NCBI GenBank assembly: GCA_016285575.1
Contig: JAEEQX010000008.1
Span: 1-47,386 of the forward strand
Length of the DNA: 47,386 nucleotides
Source of the DNA: Lachnospiraceae bacterium
GTDB taxonomy: Bacteria; Bacillota; Clostridia; Lachnospirales; Lachnospiraceae
Reading direction: 5' to 3'
The notes under the pieces were generated by a model. That model had not been told where the DNA came from, made no database searches, and worked only from the letters and a program-made list of their open reading frames with translations. A program made the translations under genes and the position numbers. Below, one piece after another: positions 7,872-17,400 of this stretch. Each line of letters begins with the position of its first letter. The first letter of the stretch is position 1.

Positions 7872-9047
7872 TTATATCATCAACTTATATATATTTGTGC
7901 AATCTTCTTCATTAAGTGTTACGAAACCTGAAATAGAGCCATTACGTCCCGATGTACGGCATAATGTATTGACAAGCTTGGGAATATCGTCCGCATCACC
8001 ACCGAGGTCTTCCAAGTTTCCGGGCATACCGATGCTGTATAAAAAGTTTTCCAAGGCATCAATACCCTCTAACGCTGTTCTCTCGGGATTTTCATAATCC
8101 ATCTCGCATCCCCATACTCTGACAGCAACCTTGGCAAATCTCGTTACGTCATGCTTGTATACATACCTGAATACTGCAGGCATCGTAACCGCAAGGCCTG
8201 CACCGTGCGCACAATCATAGAGTGCCGAAAGTTCATGCTCGATGGTATGACTGTTCCAGTCCTGACTTCTTCCCACGCCGCATGAATTATTATGAGCCAT
8301 CATTCCTGCCCACATAATATTGGCTCTGGCTTCATAATTATCAGGATTCTCGATTACTCTGGGGCCTTCATGCTTCATTGTAAGCAAAAGCGCTTCGATC
8401 AATCTGTCGGTTACTTCAACTTCCTTGGAGTTGGTAAGATATCTCTCATAAAGATGTGCCATTATATCTGTGATACCTGCCGCACTCTGATAGGGCGGAA
8501 GAGTCTGTGTAAGTGCAGGATTAAGAATACTGAACTTAGGTCTTATTGCATCACCGCTTGCGCCACGCTTAAGCATGCCTTCTTCCTTGGTAATAACCGA
8601 ATCGGGACTTCCTTCGCTGCCTGCTGCCGCAATGGTAAGAATTGTACCTATCGGAAGCGCTTCTTCGACTCTCTTGCCTTCATAAAAATCCCAGAAGTCT
8701 CCGTCATATAAAACACCTGCTGCGATTGCTTTTGCAGAATCGATTGTACTGCCGCCGCCAACAGCAAGAATAAAATCTATCTTTTCTTTTTTACATATAT
8801 CAATACCTTCGTATACAAGTCCACTTCTGGGATTGGGCTTGACTCCACCGAGTTCTATAAAAGGAACTCCTGCCTTATTAAGTGATTCCTCTACTCTATC
8901 AAGAAGTCCTGACTTCTTAGCAGAGCTTCCGCCAAAATGAAGCAATACTTTGCTTCCTCCAAAACGCTTAACCAATTCCCCTGCTTTTTGCTCTGCATCC
9001 TTACCGAATTCAAAAAATGTCGGTGAGTAAAAAGAAAAATTCTCCAT
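7872..9047 (-). CDS. Iron-containing alcohol dehydrogenase (butanol dehydrogenase-like)
   Basis: 391 residues, the full length of group III iron alcohol dehydrogenases. The NAD(P)-binding GGGSTIDSAKA motif is present. Metal ligands are expected in ITDIMAHLYERY (Asp, His), SHTIEHELSALYDCAHGAGLA (two His) and the preceding region. It would interconvert an aldehyde and an alcohol with NAD(P)H. It closely resembles the BdhA/YqhD branch found in fermentative clostridia; the real substrate is open. It diverges from an AraC-type gene at 9171, which is the natural candidate regulator. Confidence 0.9.
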   Translation of the reverse strand: MENFSFYSPTFFEFGKDAEQKAGELVKRFGGSKVLLHFGGSSAKKSGLLDRVEESLNKAGVPFIELGGVKPNPRSGLVYEGIDICKKEKIDFILAVGGGSTIDSAKAIAAGVLYDGDFWDFYEGKRVEEALPIGTILTIAAAGSEGSPDSVITKEEGMLKRGASGDAIRPKFSILNPALTQTLPPYQSAAGITDIMAHLYERYLTNSKEVEVTDRLIEALLLTMKHEGPRVIENPDNYEARANIMWAGMMAHNNSCGVGRSQDWNSHTIEHELSALYDCAHGAGLAVTMPAVFRYVYKHDVTRFAKVAVRVWGCEMDYENPERTALEGIDALENFLYSIGMPGNLEDLGGDADDIPKLVNTLCRTSGRNGSISGFVTLNEEDCTNIYKLMI

Positions 9048-9170
9048 AGATTGCTACCTCCGTTTTCATATTCCTATTTTAAGATAATGGATACTCTGAA
9101 AAAATTATAGCAGATATTTATTGTGTTTTGCCCATTTTTTGCTATCATTAATTACAAGGGGGAAATGCAT

Positions 9171-10034
9171 ATGGATAAAGAGATTATCAGATTTCCTGAG
9201 AATAATGATGTAGTCTTTACCGAGTACGGTATTCCTACAGAATTTCCATCTCACTGGCATAACGCTGCCGAATTCACGGTAATATTAAAAAAGGGATGCA
9301 TATATAGAATCGGCGATACCGACTATGAACCCGCTCCGGGAGATATATTACTCGTATGGCCCAGAGAACTTCATGAGATAGTTCGTATTCCAAAAGACAG
9401 TTCCGCATTCGTACAGTTTTCATCAAGACTAACGGAGAGCAATGCGGATCTTGTTGCAGCCTCGAGATTCTTAAATGAATGCCATTTAATCAGTCACAAG
9501 AAAAATCCTGAGCTTGCAGAAAAGTTACGCGAGATTATCTTTTCCGTAAGAGACTTTTATAAAGACAATCACAATTTCCTCGAGACACGTTCGAAGATAA
9601 TCGTATATGAGATGCTTGTTCTTATAGGCGAACACGTATTGGAAGAGCGAAGGGAGCAGATCGGTTTCGAAAACTTTTCCGACAAATCCTGGGAATATAT
9701 AAGGCATGCCTGCGCATATGTGGCCAAACACTCTTCTGAAGACATATCACAGGCCAAGGTCGCACACGATATAGGTCTCAGCCCTTATTATTTTTCCAAG
9801 CTGTTCAATGAGTATACTCAGATGACTTTCCCTGCATACTTATCAAGCATACGTGTGCAAAATGCGATTAATCTTTTGTCAGACGATAAGCTCTCCATCA
9901 CGGAGTGTGCTTTCTCGTCGGGCTTTCAGTCAACGACTACATTTAACAAAGTCTTTTTTGAACACACAGGATGTTCTCCGAGAGACTACAGGAAACTACA
10001 TAAAAATAACCCCAAGCAAAACGCTCAGGGTTAA
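9171..10034 (+). CDS. AraC-family transcriptional regulator with N-terminal cupin domain
   Basis: 287 residues from the ATG at 9171. AAGGGGG (9156-9162) is 8 bases before it and only 2 before the ATG at 9165; the GTG at 9123 has no site. Residues about 15-100 form a cupin ligand pocket (FPSHWHNAAEFTVILKKG, then PGDILLVWPRELHEI). Residues about 185-285 hold the two helix-turn-helix units of the family (QAKVAHDIGLSPYYFSKLF, then SITECAFSSGFQS-TTFNKVF). It diverges from the alcohol dehydrogenase and epimerase pair and probably controls it in response to a small molecule. The ligand is unknown. Confidence 0.88.
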   Translation: MDKEIIRFPENNDVVFTEYGIPTEFPSHWHNAAEFTVILKKGCIYRIGDTDYEPAPGDILLVWPRELHEIVRIPKDSSAFVQFSSRLTESNADLVAASRFLNECHLISHKKNPELAEKLREIIFSVRDFYKDNHNFLETRSKIIVYEMLVLIGEHVLEERREQIGFENFSDKSWEYIRHACAYVAKHSSEDISQAKVAHDIGLSPYYFSKLFNEYTQMTFPAYLSSIRVQNAINLLSDDKLSITECAFSSGFQSTTTFNKVFFEHTGCSPRDYRKLHKNNPKQNAQG

Positions 10035-10037
10035 TGA
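10008..10037 (+). terminator. Possible terminator overlapping the end of the AraC gene
   Basis: AACCCCAAGC (10008-10017) and GCTCAGGGTT (10023-10032) pair with a 2-base internal mismatch around AAAAC. The T-run after it is short. It lies between convergent genes, so it may serve both. Confidence 0.4.
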
Positions 10038-10054
10038 TTTTTCTATCAAATATA

Positions 10055-11119
10055 TTACACATTAAAACTAATATGGTCTCCTCGACTTGTAACTACGTTG
10101 TAACCAACTTTTTGTACACGAAGAGACATACATCTTATGCACTCGGCTGCTTCATCGCCGGTGCATATTTTATTGTCATAAAGTAAGTACTTGTTTCTTA
10201 CTCCCGTCGGAGAAAGATTGGGCATTACTACATTGGCACCTGCGAGAATTCCTTTTTCTCTGCCAAGAGGATCAATGGTTCCAAGTGCTGTTGTGGATGG
10301 AAGTAAAACTTCAGGTAGAACAAGTCTAACTATTGATAATACTCTGAGTGTAAGCTTAGCACTTCCTGCAGGCTCATCCTTATAATCCGTATCATGATGA
10401 GGAATAAAAGGGCCTATGCCAACCATCTCAGGCTTAAATGACTGAATGAATCTTATATCATTAACGATATGATGTGTCTTTTGATATGGAGAGCCAATCA
10501 TCATACCGCATCCAACCTGGTATCCAATTTCCTTTAAATTCTTAAGACACTGCATACGATGTTCATACGACATCTCTTTCGGATGAATCATTTCGTAGTG
10601 ATCCTTATTGGCTGTCTCATGGCGAAGAAGATATCTATCCGCTCCGGCATCAAACATCTTTTTATAACTGTCGTATTCTCTCTCACCGATTGACAAAGTA
10701 ACTGCACAGTCAGGATGATTCTTTTTGATGGTACGAATTATCTCGCACATCTTATCATCCGTGAAATACATATCCTCGCCACCTTGCAATACGAATGTTC
10801 TAAATCCAAGTTCGTATCCTGAATCGGTAGCACTGATAATCTCTTCCTCACTGAGTCTGTATCTCTCGGCACACTTATTGCCATTTCTGATTCCGCAATA
10901 GTAGCAATTATTCTTGCAATAATTCGTAAACTCTACGAGGCCTCTTATATATACATCCTTACCGTAGATACTCTCTCTGACTTCGCGTGCTCTTTTGAAA
11001 AGATATTCATTAACCTCTTCATCTTCGCACTCCAATATTAATGTCAGTTCCTCATCAGTCAGATCACTAGTGTCCGAAAGCTTATCTATTATATTTTTAT
11101 ATTTATCCGTTAATGCCAT
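10055..11119 (-). CDS. hydE: [FeFe]-hydrogenase H-cluster radical SAM maturase HydE
   Basis: 354 residues. The radical SAM motif CKNNCYYC gives Cys68, Cys72 and Cys75, which hold the 4Fe-4S cluster that cleaves S-adenosylmethionine. VLQGGEDMYFTDDKM, then YLLRHETANKDHYEMIHP and GIGPFIPHHDTDYKDEPAG match HydE blocks. HydE helps build the dithiomethylamine bridge of the hydrogenase H-cluster. Its partners hydF and hydG and a hydrogenase gene are not in this window. BioB and PylB are related but lack this pattern. It is a single gene converging on the AraC gene. Confidence 0.93.
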   Translation of the reverse strand: MALTDKYKNIIDKLSDTSDLTDEELTLILECEDEEVNEYLFKRAREVRESIYGKDVYIRGLVEFTNYCKNNCYYCGIRNGNKCAERYRLSEEEIISATDSGYELGFRTFVLQGGEDMYFTDDKMCEIIRTIKKNHPDCAVTLSIGEREYDSYKKMFDAGADRYLLRHETANKDHYEMIHPKEMSYEHRMQCLKNLKEIGYQVGCGMMIGSPYQKTHHIVNDIRFIQSFKPEMVGIGPFIPHHDTDYKDEPAGSAKLTLRVLSIVRLVLPEVLLPSTTALGTIDPLGREKGILAGANVVMPNLSPTGVRNKYLLYDNKICTGDEAAECIRCMSLRVQKVGYNVVTSRGDHISFNV

Positions 11120-11237
11120 AGTTTAATTTTACCCTGTGCGAATTCTCAGCGCGGATATAATAACTTTTACCCGACCATGTAATACTATAACACGCGAATA
11201 TAATTAATTCCATCGAAACAATGATTCAATTATATTA

Positions 11238-11519
11238 TCACGGTGTCATAACCCATGACAGATATGGGTTGTTACTGTATACTCGCACTAACTTTTCCTT
11301 GCCGAATACATTAATCTTGCATTCGAATACCAATGTGTTGTCAGATACATATACCCCATCCGGCATCTGCCGCGCCCCCTGATGCGATAGGTCCCTGTAT
11401 TCTTTTATCGAATAAGCCTGATACTGCCCGTCTTCATCCCTGACTCTGATTCGAATCGGAGTCACTTCGCCCTTAGTCCCATGACAGCATATCAGGTCAA
11501 TAGGTCTCGGTCTTTGCAT
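11238..11519 (-). CDS. Conserved small protein of unknown function behind an SOS-box promoter
   Basis: 93 residues. No recognised domain. It begins QRPRPIDLICCHGTKGEVTP and contains RIRVRDEDGQYQAYSIKEYR, VFECKINVFGKEK and a C-terminal RVYSNNPYLSWV. The mix of strands and charged turns suggests a compact beta fold. A Cys pair lies at 11-12. The ribosome-binding site AGAGGT is well placed. A LexA-like site (CGAACAAATGTTCT) lies inside its promoter, so it should be induced by DNA damage. I recall similar small proteins beside Y-family polymerase genes in relatives, but no such gene is beside it here; that recollection is unchecked. Confidence 0.7.
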   Translation of the reverse strand: MQRPRPIDLICCHGTKGEVTPIRIRVRDEDGQYQAYSIKEYRDLSHQGARQMPDGVYVSDNTLVFECKINVFGKEKLVRVYSNNPYLSWVMTP

Positions 11520-11546
11520 AAAAATACCTCTTTACGGTGTAAAACG

Positions 11547-11575
11547 ATAATAGAACATTTGTTCGTTTTTGTAAA
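11547..11575 (-). promoter_or_regulatory. Promoter of the 93-residue gene
   Basis: On the minus strand TTTACA (11570-11575) and TATTAT (11547-11552) are 17 bases apart. The LexA-like box occupies the spacer. Confidence 0.7.
11552..11565. promoter_or_regulatory. LexA (SOS) box of the Gram-positive type
   Basis: CGAACAAATGTTCT on the minus strand fits the Bacillus-type consensus CGAAC-N4-GTTC, with a mismatch only at the last base. It lies between the -35 and -10 boxes, where bound LexA would block transcription. The binding is inferred. Confidence 0.65.
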
Positions 11576-11612
11576 GAGGTAATTACATTTTATATTTTCA
11601 ATTTTTGGCCAA

Positions 11613-12083
11613 TCAATATTTGTATTGCATAGCAGTGTATCTGTGTTCTTTATCCTTGAAGCCAATCTTGGAATATATGGGATAGCCTTCCTTGGTTGCT
11701 GACAAGTCCACACGGCCGAGTCCATGAGTCCTGCCGTACTCAACGAGATTACTCATTAACTTGGTGCAAAGCCCCTGGCCTCTATACTCATGCTCTGTGA
11801 ATACGCTTAAAACTTCTCCGTATATACCATTAAGAAGTATCGAGTTAGCCGGCATCTCAATGATATGAAGATATGCAACCGATACTATCTTATCGCCGTC
11901 TCTTGCAACGAACGCTATAAGTTCCGTTCCAAGTTTACGATTGAAATAATCGGGCAATTGCTTTTCCATCGCTTCTCTCTCGAGATCGGATACCGAACCA
12001 AAGTCATCTATCATGTATGCGATTCTTAGACGGATAAGTTCGTCTATATCTTTTTTAGTTGCTTCGTCAAAAATAATAGCCAT
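11613..12083 (-). CDS. GNAT-family N-acetyltransferase
   Basis: 156 residues. The acetyl-CoA-binding motif A appears as VLSVFTEHEYRGQGLCTKLM, with the R-G-Q-G-L core. The tail (SATKEGYPIYSKIGFKDKEHRYTAMQYKY) is typical of the family. It would transfer an acetyl group to an amine of a small molecule or protein. The substrate is unknown. It is a single gene on the minus strand, and the ribosome-binding site AAGGTG precedes its ATG. Confidence 0.88.
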   Translation of the reverse strand: MAIIFDEATKKDIDELIRLRIAYMIDDFGSVSDLEREAMEKQLPDYFNRKLGTELIAFVARDGDKIVSVAYLHIIEMPANSILLNGIYGEVLSVFTEHEYRGQGLCTKLMSNLVEYGRTHGLGRVDLSATKEGYPIYSKIGFKDKEHRYTAMQYKY

Positions 12084-12120
12084 ATAACACCTTCTCTTTT
12101 TTCTAACATTATACTCTCAT

Positions 12121-12534
12121 TTACTGCAATTTTTCGAGAATCTTATTAGCTTTTTTTATCTGATAAAAGAAACAGATATAATAAACAATCGCGCCGCCAA
12201 AGAAAGGAATCGTTATCGAGTAAAACATATCCCAATAGGCCGTCGGTGCATTAATCGAAAACATACCATGAATCCATATGGCTAAAAAAACTATTCCTAC
12301 GGTTACAACATACTGAGCGGCGAAAACCAAAAGGAAAGGAAATCTTTGAAGATAATAATGAACTGAAAGTATCAATGTGATTAATACTGAAAATCCAAGT
12401 ATCGTAAAAATATTGTCGGTGTAATACTTATCAGTAAAATTGCTCAGTCTCTCAAGCAACAATTTTCCGCAGGTAATCAGGGTAAAGAATATGCATACAA
12501 TCGATATGAAATTTTTCTTATTTATTAATTTCAT
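12121..12534 (-). CDS. DUF3021 membrane protein, partner of the LytTR regulator
   Basis: 137 residues with four hydrophobic segments at about 9-27, 42-60, 67-90 and 103-125, then a basic tail (IKKANKILEKLQ). The order and length match DUF3021, the membrane partner in LytTR regulatory systems such as HdrRM and BrsRM of Streptococcus mutans, where the membrane protein holds the LytTR regulator inactive. Its start overlaps the stop of the regulator gene by 4 bases (ATGA), which supports a tight functional pair. The signal it responds to is unknown. Confidence 0.82.
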   Translation of the reverse strand: MKLINKKNFISIVCIFFTLITCGKLLLERLSNFTDKYYTDNIFTILGFSVLITLILSVHYYLQRFPFLLVFAAQYVVTVGIVFLAIWIHGMFSINAPTAYWDMFYSITIPFFGGAIVYYICFFYQIKKANKILEKLQ

Positions 12535-12989
12535 TTTGCTTTCCTCCCCTGAAGTTTATTAAGTCTGTCATAGAATTCATTTTTGTAGCTTCTGTTCATG
12601 ATGAGTTTCTCATCATTTTTCAAAAAGATGATTACTCTCATGTTAATGTCACCTTGAAGCTTTTTTATCTTATATATGTTCACTATCGATGATTTGCTAA
12701 TCCTGGCAAATCCTATGTTGGAATATTCTTCAAGGATATCCCTGAGCGCCTCTTTTATCTCGAAACACATATCCTTGGTGTATGCAAAAGTTTTTCGATC
12801 CACGGTCTCTATGTAAAAGATATCCGTAAGCGCTATCGTAACTTTTCTGTCTTCATATGTTCCTTCGATATATCGAAGCGTATCTCGTAATCTGTCGAGA
12901 ACTGCGTTGGTCTCTTCATCAATCGTATCGTAATGAAGTTCCAGATAATTTTCCTCGAGATTATCCTCTTTTGTCTTAATAAGTTTCAT
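12531..12989 (-). CDS. LytTR-family DNA-binding regulator
   Basis: 152 residues. Residues about 45-145 form the LytTR DNA-binding domain (VTIALTDIFYIETVDRKTFA, then RDILEEYSNIGFARISKSSIVN, then MNRSYKNEFYDRL). There is no phosphoacceptor receiver domain, so it is not an ordinary two-component response regulator. It sits 9 bases after a membrane protein gene and overlaps the DUF3021 gene by 4 bases. Tandem LytTR-like repeats upstream of the operon (13784-13814) suggest self-activation. It is probably freed from its membrane partner to switch on the operon. Confidence 0.9.
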   Translation of the reverse strand: MKLIKTKEDNLEENYLELHYDTIDEETNAVLDRLRDTLRYIEGTYEDRKVTIALTDIFYIETVDRKTFAYTKDMCFEIKEALRDILEEYSNIGFARISKSSIVNIYKIKKLQGDINMRVIIFLKNDEKLIMNRSYKNEFYDRLNKLQGRKAK

Positions 12990-12998
12990 TTGATTCCT

Positions 12999-13706
12999 TT
13001 ATAAAATAAACATTATGCAAAGTAATATGTATGACAGTTTAACATTTCTGTTGGTTAAAAGATATATGCTGCCGAATACAAATCCGCCGACTGCTGTATA
13101 TAATCCTGCGAAGAGTGAACCCTTGGATAACCAATGTCCCAGGCCCCAAGTAAGTGCAACAAGAATTCCACCAAAAGGAATCTTATTGTTGTTGAACCAT
13201 TTTTCAAATGCCATCTGTCCAAAGATTATTATAAGCAAAACAAGCATAACTTCAAACAAATAATAAATATACTGAAATACGAAGAGGAGTGGTCCGCGGC
13301 TGTGAAACTCTGCCAATACCTTGCTGCCGTTCCAATCAATCCATGTAGATATGAGACATAAAACTGCACCAACTACGATTAATATCCACTGCCATGCTTT
13401 AATCTTATTTTCTTTGTTAAAAAATGATACGTTCTTTAAGTTAGCTATGAGATCAAGTCCTGATTTCTTTTTACACTCCTTAACTACAAGGAATGCTCCA
13501 AATCCCCATGCCGCACATGTTACAACCCAGTGAACAATCATCTGCCATGTGTTAAAATCATTAACGCCCCTGTGATATAAAAAAGGTTCAACTACGAATC
13601 CCCAGAGAAGTTCAAATCCTATTACTCCAAATACCTCAAGACCGTAGATTAAGAATCTGAAGCCTTCCATAAATCTGTTGGTTTTCTTTTCTTTAGTGTT
13701 TTTCAT
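12999..13706 (-). CDS. Multi-pass membrane protein, first gene of the LytTR operon
   Basis: 235 residues from the ATG at 13706. AAAGGA is about 10 bases before it, and the ATG at 13715 is too close. About six membrane segments are visible, for example FLIYGLEVFGVIGFELLWGF, WQWILIVVGAVLCLISTWI and YLFEVMLVLLIIIFGQMAF. The C-terminal part (ILVALTWGLGHWLSKGS) has one His in a membrane segment, faintly like CPBP intramembrane proteases, but the glutamate pair of that family is not evident. The function is unknown. It is the probable target gene of the LytTR system. Confidence 0.65.
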   Translation of the reverse strand: MKNTKEKKTNRFMEGFRFLIYGLEVFGVIGFELLWGFVVEPFLYHRGVNDFNTWQMIVHWVVTCAAWGFGAFLVVKECKKKSGLDLIANLKNVSFFNKENKIKAWQWILIVVGAVLCLISTWIDWNGSKVLAEFHSRGPLLFVFQYIYYLFEVMLVLLIIIFGQMAFEKWFNNNKIPFGGILVALTWGLGHWLSKGSLFAGLYTAVGGFVFGSIYLLTNRNVKLSYILLCIMFIL

Positions 13707-13774
13707 CTTAAACATTTCCTTTCTGTTTTCTTTCGATGAACACACGATATCGTAAAAAGAAAGGTAAAACAATA

Positions 13775-13829
13775 AATCCTGTGCTAAGTTGCGTTAGGTC
13801 ATGTCTAAGTTGCAATTTGGCACAGGATT
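13775..13829. repeat. Inverted repeat enclosing the LytTR sites
   Basis: Arms AATCCTGTGC (13775-13784) and GCACAGGATT (13820-13829) are a perfect 10-bp match around 35 bases that hold both direct repeats. It may be a weak terminator for the NUDIX gene or a DNA structure at the operator. Confidence 0.55.
13784..13814. promoter_or_regulatory. Tandem LytTR-type binding sites
   Basis: CTAAGTTGC occurs at 13784-13792 and 13805-13813, exactly 21 bases apart with a 12-base gap. LytTR regulators bind 9-bp direct repeats of this spacing. A candidate promoter (TTGTTT, 17 bases, TATCGT on the minus strand, with -35 at 13767-13772) lies 11 bases downstream, a usual activator distance. Confidence 0.65.
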
Positions 13830-13857
13830 ATATCTATTTTTATACGTAAAATACTAT

Positions 13858-14439
13858 TTAAAAAAGTTTATTAATTAATGTAATATCCGCCGGCAACCAA
13901 TCCACACTGTCTAGTTGTTCCTTAGTCAACCACTTCGCAGCTTCATGTTCCTTGAGTACAAGATTGCCACTAAGTAACTTGCAGAAAAAGCAATCCATCG
14001 AAAGATGAAATGTCGGATAATCATACTCGATAGTATCAATTAAATCTTCAACCACTATCTCAGTATCAAGTTCTTCTTTAATCTCTCGTACCAAGGCATC
14101 TTCAGGTGTCTCGCCTTCTTCAATCTTGCCGCCCGGGAATTCCCATCCATCCTTATACTCGCCATAACCTCTCTGTGTAGCAAAAATGATGGGCTCTCCA
14201 TTTTCATTTTTAGATCTGATGACTGCTGCCACCACGCGAACATACTTTAATACTTTTCCATTCGCGATGATGACTTTCTTGCCCTCTTTTATTCCATTCT
14301 TTTCAAGTTCAGCTTCAGATACCTCAACATACTTTGTCGTATCACCAACAAGTTTCAAAAGTGCCATCGGCTCTTTCCTACTTGTCTCCTCGCATCCAAA
14401 GTCTGCTTCAGTAATCTGTTCAACTATATATATTTCCAT
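13858..14439 (-). CDS. NUDIX hydrolase with an extra N-terminal domain
   Basis: 193 residues from the ATG at 14439; GGAG lies 6 bases before it, and the TTG at 14445 is rejected. The NUDIX box reads GGKIEEGETPEDALVREIKE with EEL following, all key Glu residues present, so it should cleave a nucleoside diphosphate derivative using Mg. The front (VVAAVIRS, then IIFATQRGYGEYKDGWEFPG) is close to MutT/8-oxo-dGTP pyrophosphatases. Residues 1-68 form an additional small beta domain not usual in MutT. It begins 12 bases after the helicase stop, so the two genes are one operon and NUDIX activity probably serves the helicase-nuclease function. Confidence 0.88.
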   Translation of the reverse strand: MEIYIVEQITEADFGCEETSRKEPMALLKLVGDTTKYVEVSEAELEKNGIKEGKKVIIANGKVLKYVRVVAAVIRSKNENGEPIIFATQRGYGEYKDGWEFPGGKIEEGETPEDALVREIKEELDTEIVVEDLIDTIEYDYPTFHLSMDCFFCKLLSGNLVLKEHEAAKWLTKEQLDSVDWLPADITLINKLF

Positions 14440-14451
14440 AATCAACTCCAG

Positions 14452-17400
14452 TTATGCATTAACAATGTATTCGTAAATATCTTCTCGTACAGGTTCATCA
14501 AGAATCCACTCAATCTCTACCGCGCTCTTATCAGTATTAGGCATGATAAATTCTTTTGCATTTCCACTGCTATTCATATGTCCGAGATAATAAAATTCTT
14601 TTGATATTTTATCATCCTTATTCTTTCTAACAAACAACTCAACCTGTATTCCTCTCTCATTAGCATTGAGGAAGTTCTGTACGTCATCAGACTCCATACT
14701 TCTTCCGGACTTTGAAATTGCAATCAAAGTCTGTCTGCTCGTAAAATGATCTTCGTATCTCGTAGTATCACTAATGTTTTCTGCTTTATCATAATTAATA
14801 AATACAGGAAATGTTTTGGTCTTCTTATCAAACTTATAACCACCGATGTTTAGAGGAACTTCGTTGTTCTCCCAATTAAGCAATCTACACACATCTTCGT
14901 AAGTGTATTTTTGATACAACACCAGATCTGTTTTACCATATGTATTCTTATAATCTCTCTCGAATCTGCTAATACCAAACTCAACAAGTTCTTTTACGAT
15001 GTTGTAAAAATCATCATTGTTTAAGTGTTTCAAAAACAACTCCGAAGGGAAATAATCCCCATTGTTTTCCTCGATAAAGACACACTTCTCGTAAGTCTTT
15101 TTACCGGAACCCGATGAAAACTCATTAGTTAATATATTTATGAGATTATTCTTTTGTACTTTGCTTAATTCTTTATTATACTTTTGTAAATCTTTTGATA
15201 ATCCATCAAATAATCCAAGTTTTGAAAAGCCTCTGGAATACAGTAATATTCTGTTTAATATTTCAAGTTCTTGGATTCTCTTTCCGCTTGCAAGTTTCTT
15301 AGATATAAACTCTACCATCTTATCTTCATCATCTGATAAACGGACTGTATACTCTTTCTCATACTTTACAAGGAACTTATAATATGAGCCGAGTCTGTCA
15401 TTATCAAAGATTCTAAGAACATCCATTTCGCCATAATCATCAAAATCCTTTAATGCAGGAATATGGCCAATCTTATTCTTAAGATTAGTATAGTTTTCTT
15501 TTATAAGTTTTATATCGCTAAAGTTGGCATTATCAACAGATGAGAAAATACGTTTTTTACTAATCTCATCAAAATGAATAGTTGATGCTCCGGGGATTAC
15601 TCTTCCTCCCTCTAAAACATATCTTCGTATATTATCTTTGTTATATGTTCTGTCTCCGGATAGAGCGATTGGAATCATGAAATTGTTGTTATAATTTCCG
15701 ATGAAATCCAAAATAACAACAAACTCTTTTCCATCTGCTTTTCTAAGTCCTCTACCAAGCTGTTGAATAAACACAATAGGAGATTCCGTAGGGCGAAGCA
15801 TAATAACCTGATTAACTTCGATAATATCCACACCTTCATTTAATATTTCAACAGACAAAATGTAATCAAGCGGACTAATCTCTCCTTTGATTACTCTCTC
15901 ATCATCTTCATCTACAGCAAGTCTTTCAAACGCAAGTTGTCTTTCTTCTTCGCTAGCACTGCCATTTAATGAAATCGTTCTGTATTTCTTTCCTGTATCA
16001 GGATTAATAGTTTCATTAAGTTTTTTGGATAGTTCTTCAGATTCATCTATTCTCGAACAGAATATTAAACCTTTAACTTTTTCCCCACTGTAACCAAAAT
16101 AACTCGCTTCTTTTACAATATGATTTACCCTTTCATCAGAAGTAAGAAGCGCAAAGTCTCTAGCAGAAAGTTGTCTTGTTTTTATCTGCTCATCGCCTAT
16201 AATCGATAAATCACTTATGCCAAAATAATGGAAAGGACATAACATGTTTTCTTCCATCGCTTGTTGAAGCCTAATCTCATAAGCTATTTGGTAATCGAAT
16301 ATCTCATATATGTTTCTGCCTTCTATATTGTCATCTCTTTTATCCGGAGTCGCAGTCATACCAAGCCATAACTTGGGCTTAAAGTAACTCATCACTTTTT
16401 GATAAGTATTAGCAGATGAATGATGCGCTTCATCCAAGATAATACAATCAAATTCTTCCGGCTTATATTCAAATAAATGTGAATCTCTGTTTAGTGTCTG
16501 CACTGTTGCGAATACATAGTCTTTATCGTACTCACTGTATCCTGCGCCGACTAAGCCCATTGATACACTCTTATTAAATACTTTCTCATAGGACTTTTTA
16601 GTCTGTCTTGCAAGCTGTCCTCTATGAACTAAAAACAATACTCTTTTGAAACCAAGTTCACGCATGGCAAATGCGGATGCATATGTCTTACCAGTTCCGG
16701 TTGCGGATATCAAAAGTGCACGCTCCCCACCGGCAGCAATAATCTTACGTAGGTTCGTTATGAAGCCAACCTGCATACTGTTAGGCTGAAGCTTATATTT
16801 TTCTAATGAAGTAATCTCATCCTGTCTTGCAACTTCTCGCTGATGCTTGATGATCTTAAACTTCTCTTTGTAGTTTTCAATAAACTCGTCATAATCAGTA
16901 GCATATTCAGACGTCCATAAGTCATTAAATTCATTAATGATTTCTGTGGCCATCTCTCCCTGCTGTGTAGATACAATCTTGGTATTCCATTCACGGTTGG
17001 TAGTAAGAGCAGTCTTAGTCATGTTGGAACTACCGATAATGATTCTATATATTTCTTCTTTTTTGAAGATATATCCTTTAGTGTGGAATCCGTTCTCAGC
17101 CAATTCCACATCATACATTTTTAATGTTATATTTGATAACTCGTTGAGTTTTTCAAGCGCCTTAGGTTCGCTAAAGTACAGATAATTGGTTGTTAGTATC
17201 TGTCCCTTAACACCCTTCTTTTCGAGTTCGCGTAATGTAAGTAATAACGGTTCAATTCCACCAAATGTAATAAAAGCTACACTTATGCAAAATTGCTCGC
17301 ACGACAAAAGCTCATCCTCGATGGATGAGAATACTTTCTTTCCTTCTTTGTAATTGTTAGAAACAAACTGCGGAGTATAAAGAGGATTCGAAACCACGGA

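Noticed and set aside
11526-11580. Hairpin (ACCTCTTTAC with GTAAAGAGGT) that could hide the ribosome-binding site of the 93-residue gene
   Set aside because: The upstream arm lies at the -35 box of the best promoter, so it would not be in the transcript. It would count only if a promoter lies further upstream.
12999-13706. CPBP-type intramembrane protease
   Set aside because: Only one His in a membrane segment fits; the glutamate pair and second His of the family are not seen.
13775-13829. Inverted repeat read as a simple terminator of the NUDIX gene
   Set aside because: The loop is 35 bases and no clear T-run follows, while it holds the LytTR-like repeats; an operator is more likely, so it is not listed as a terminator.
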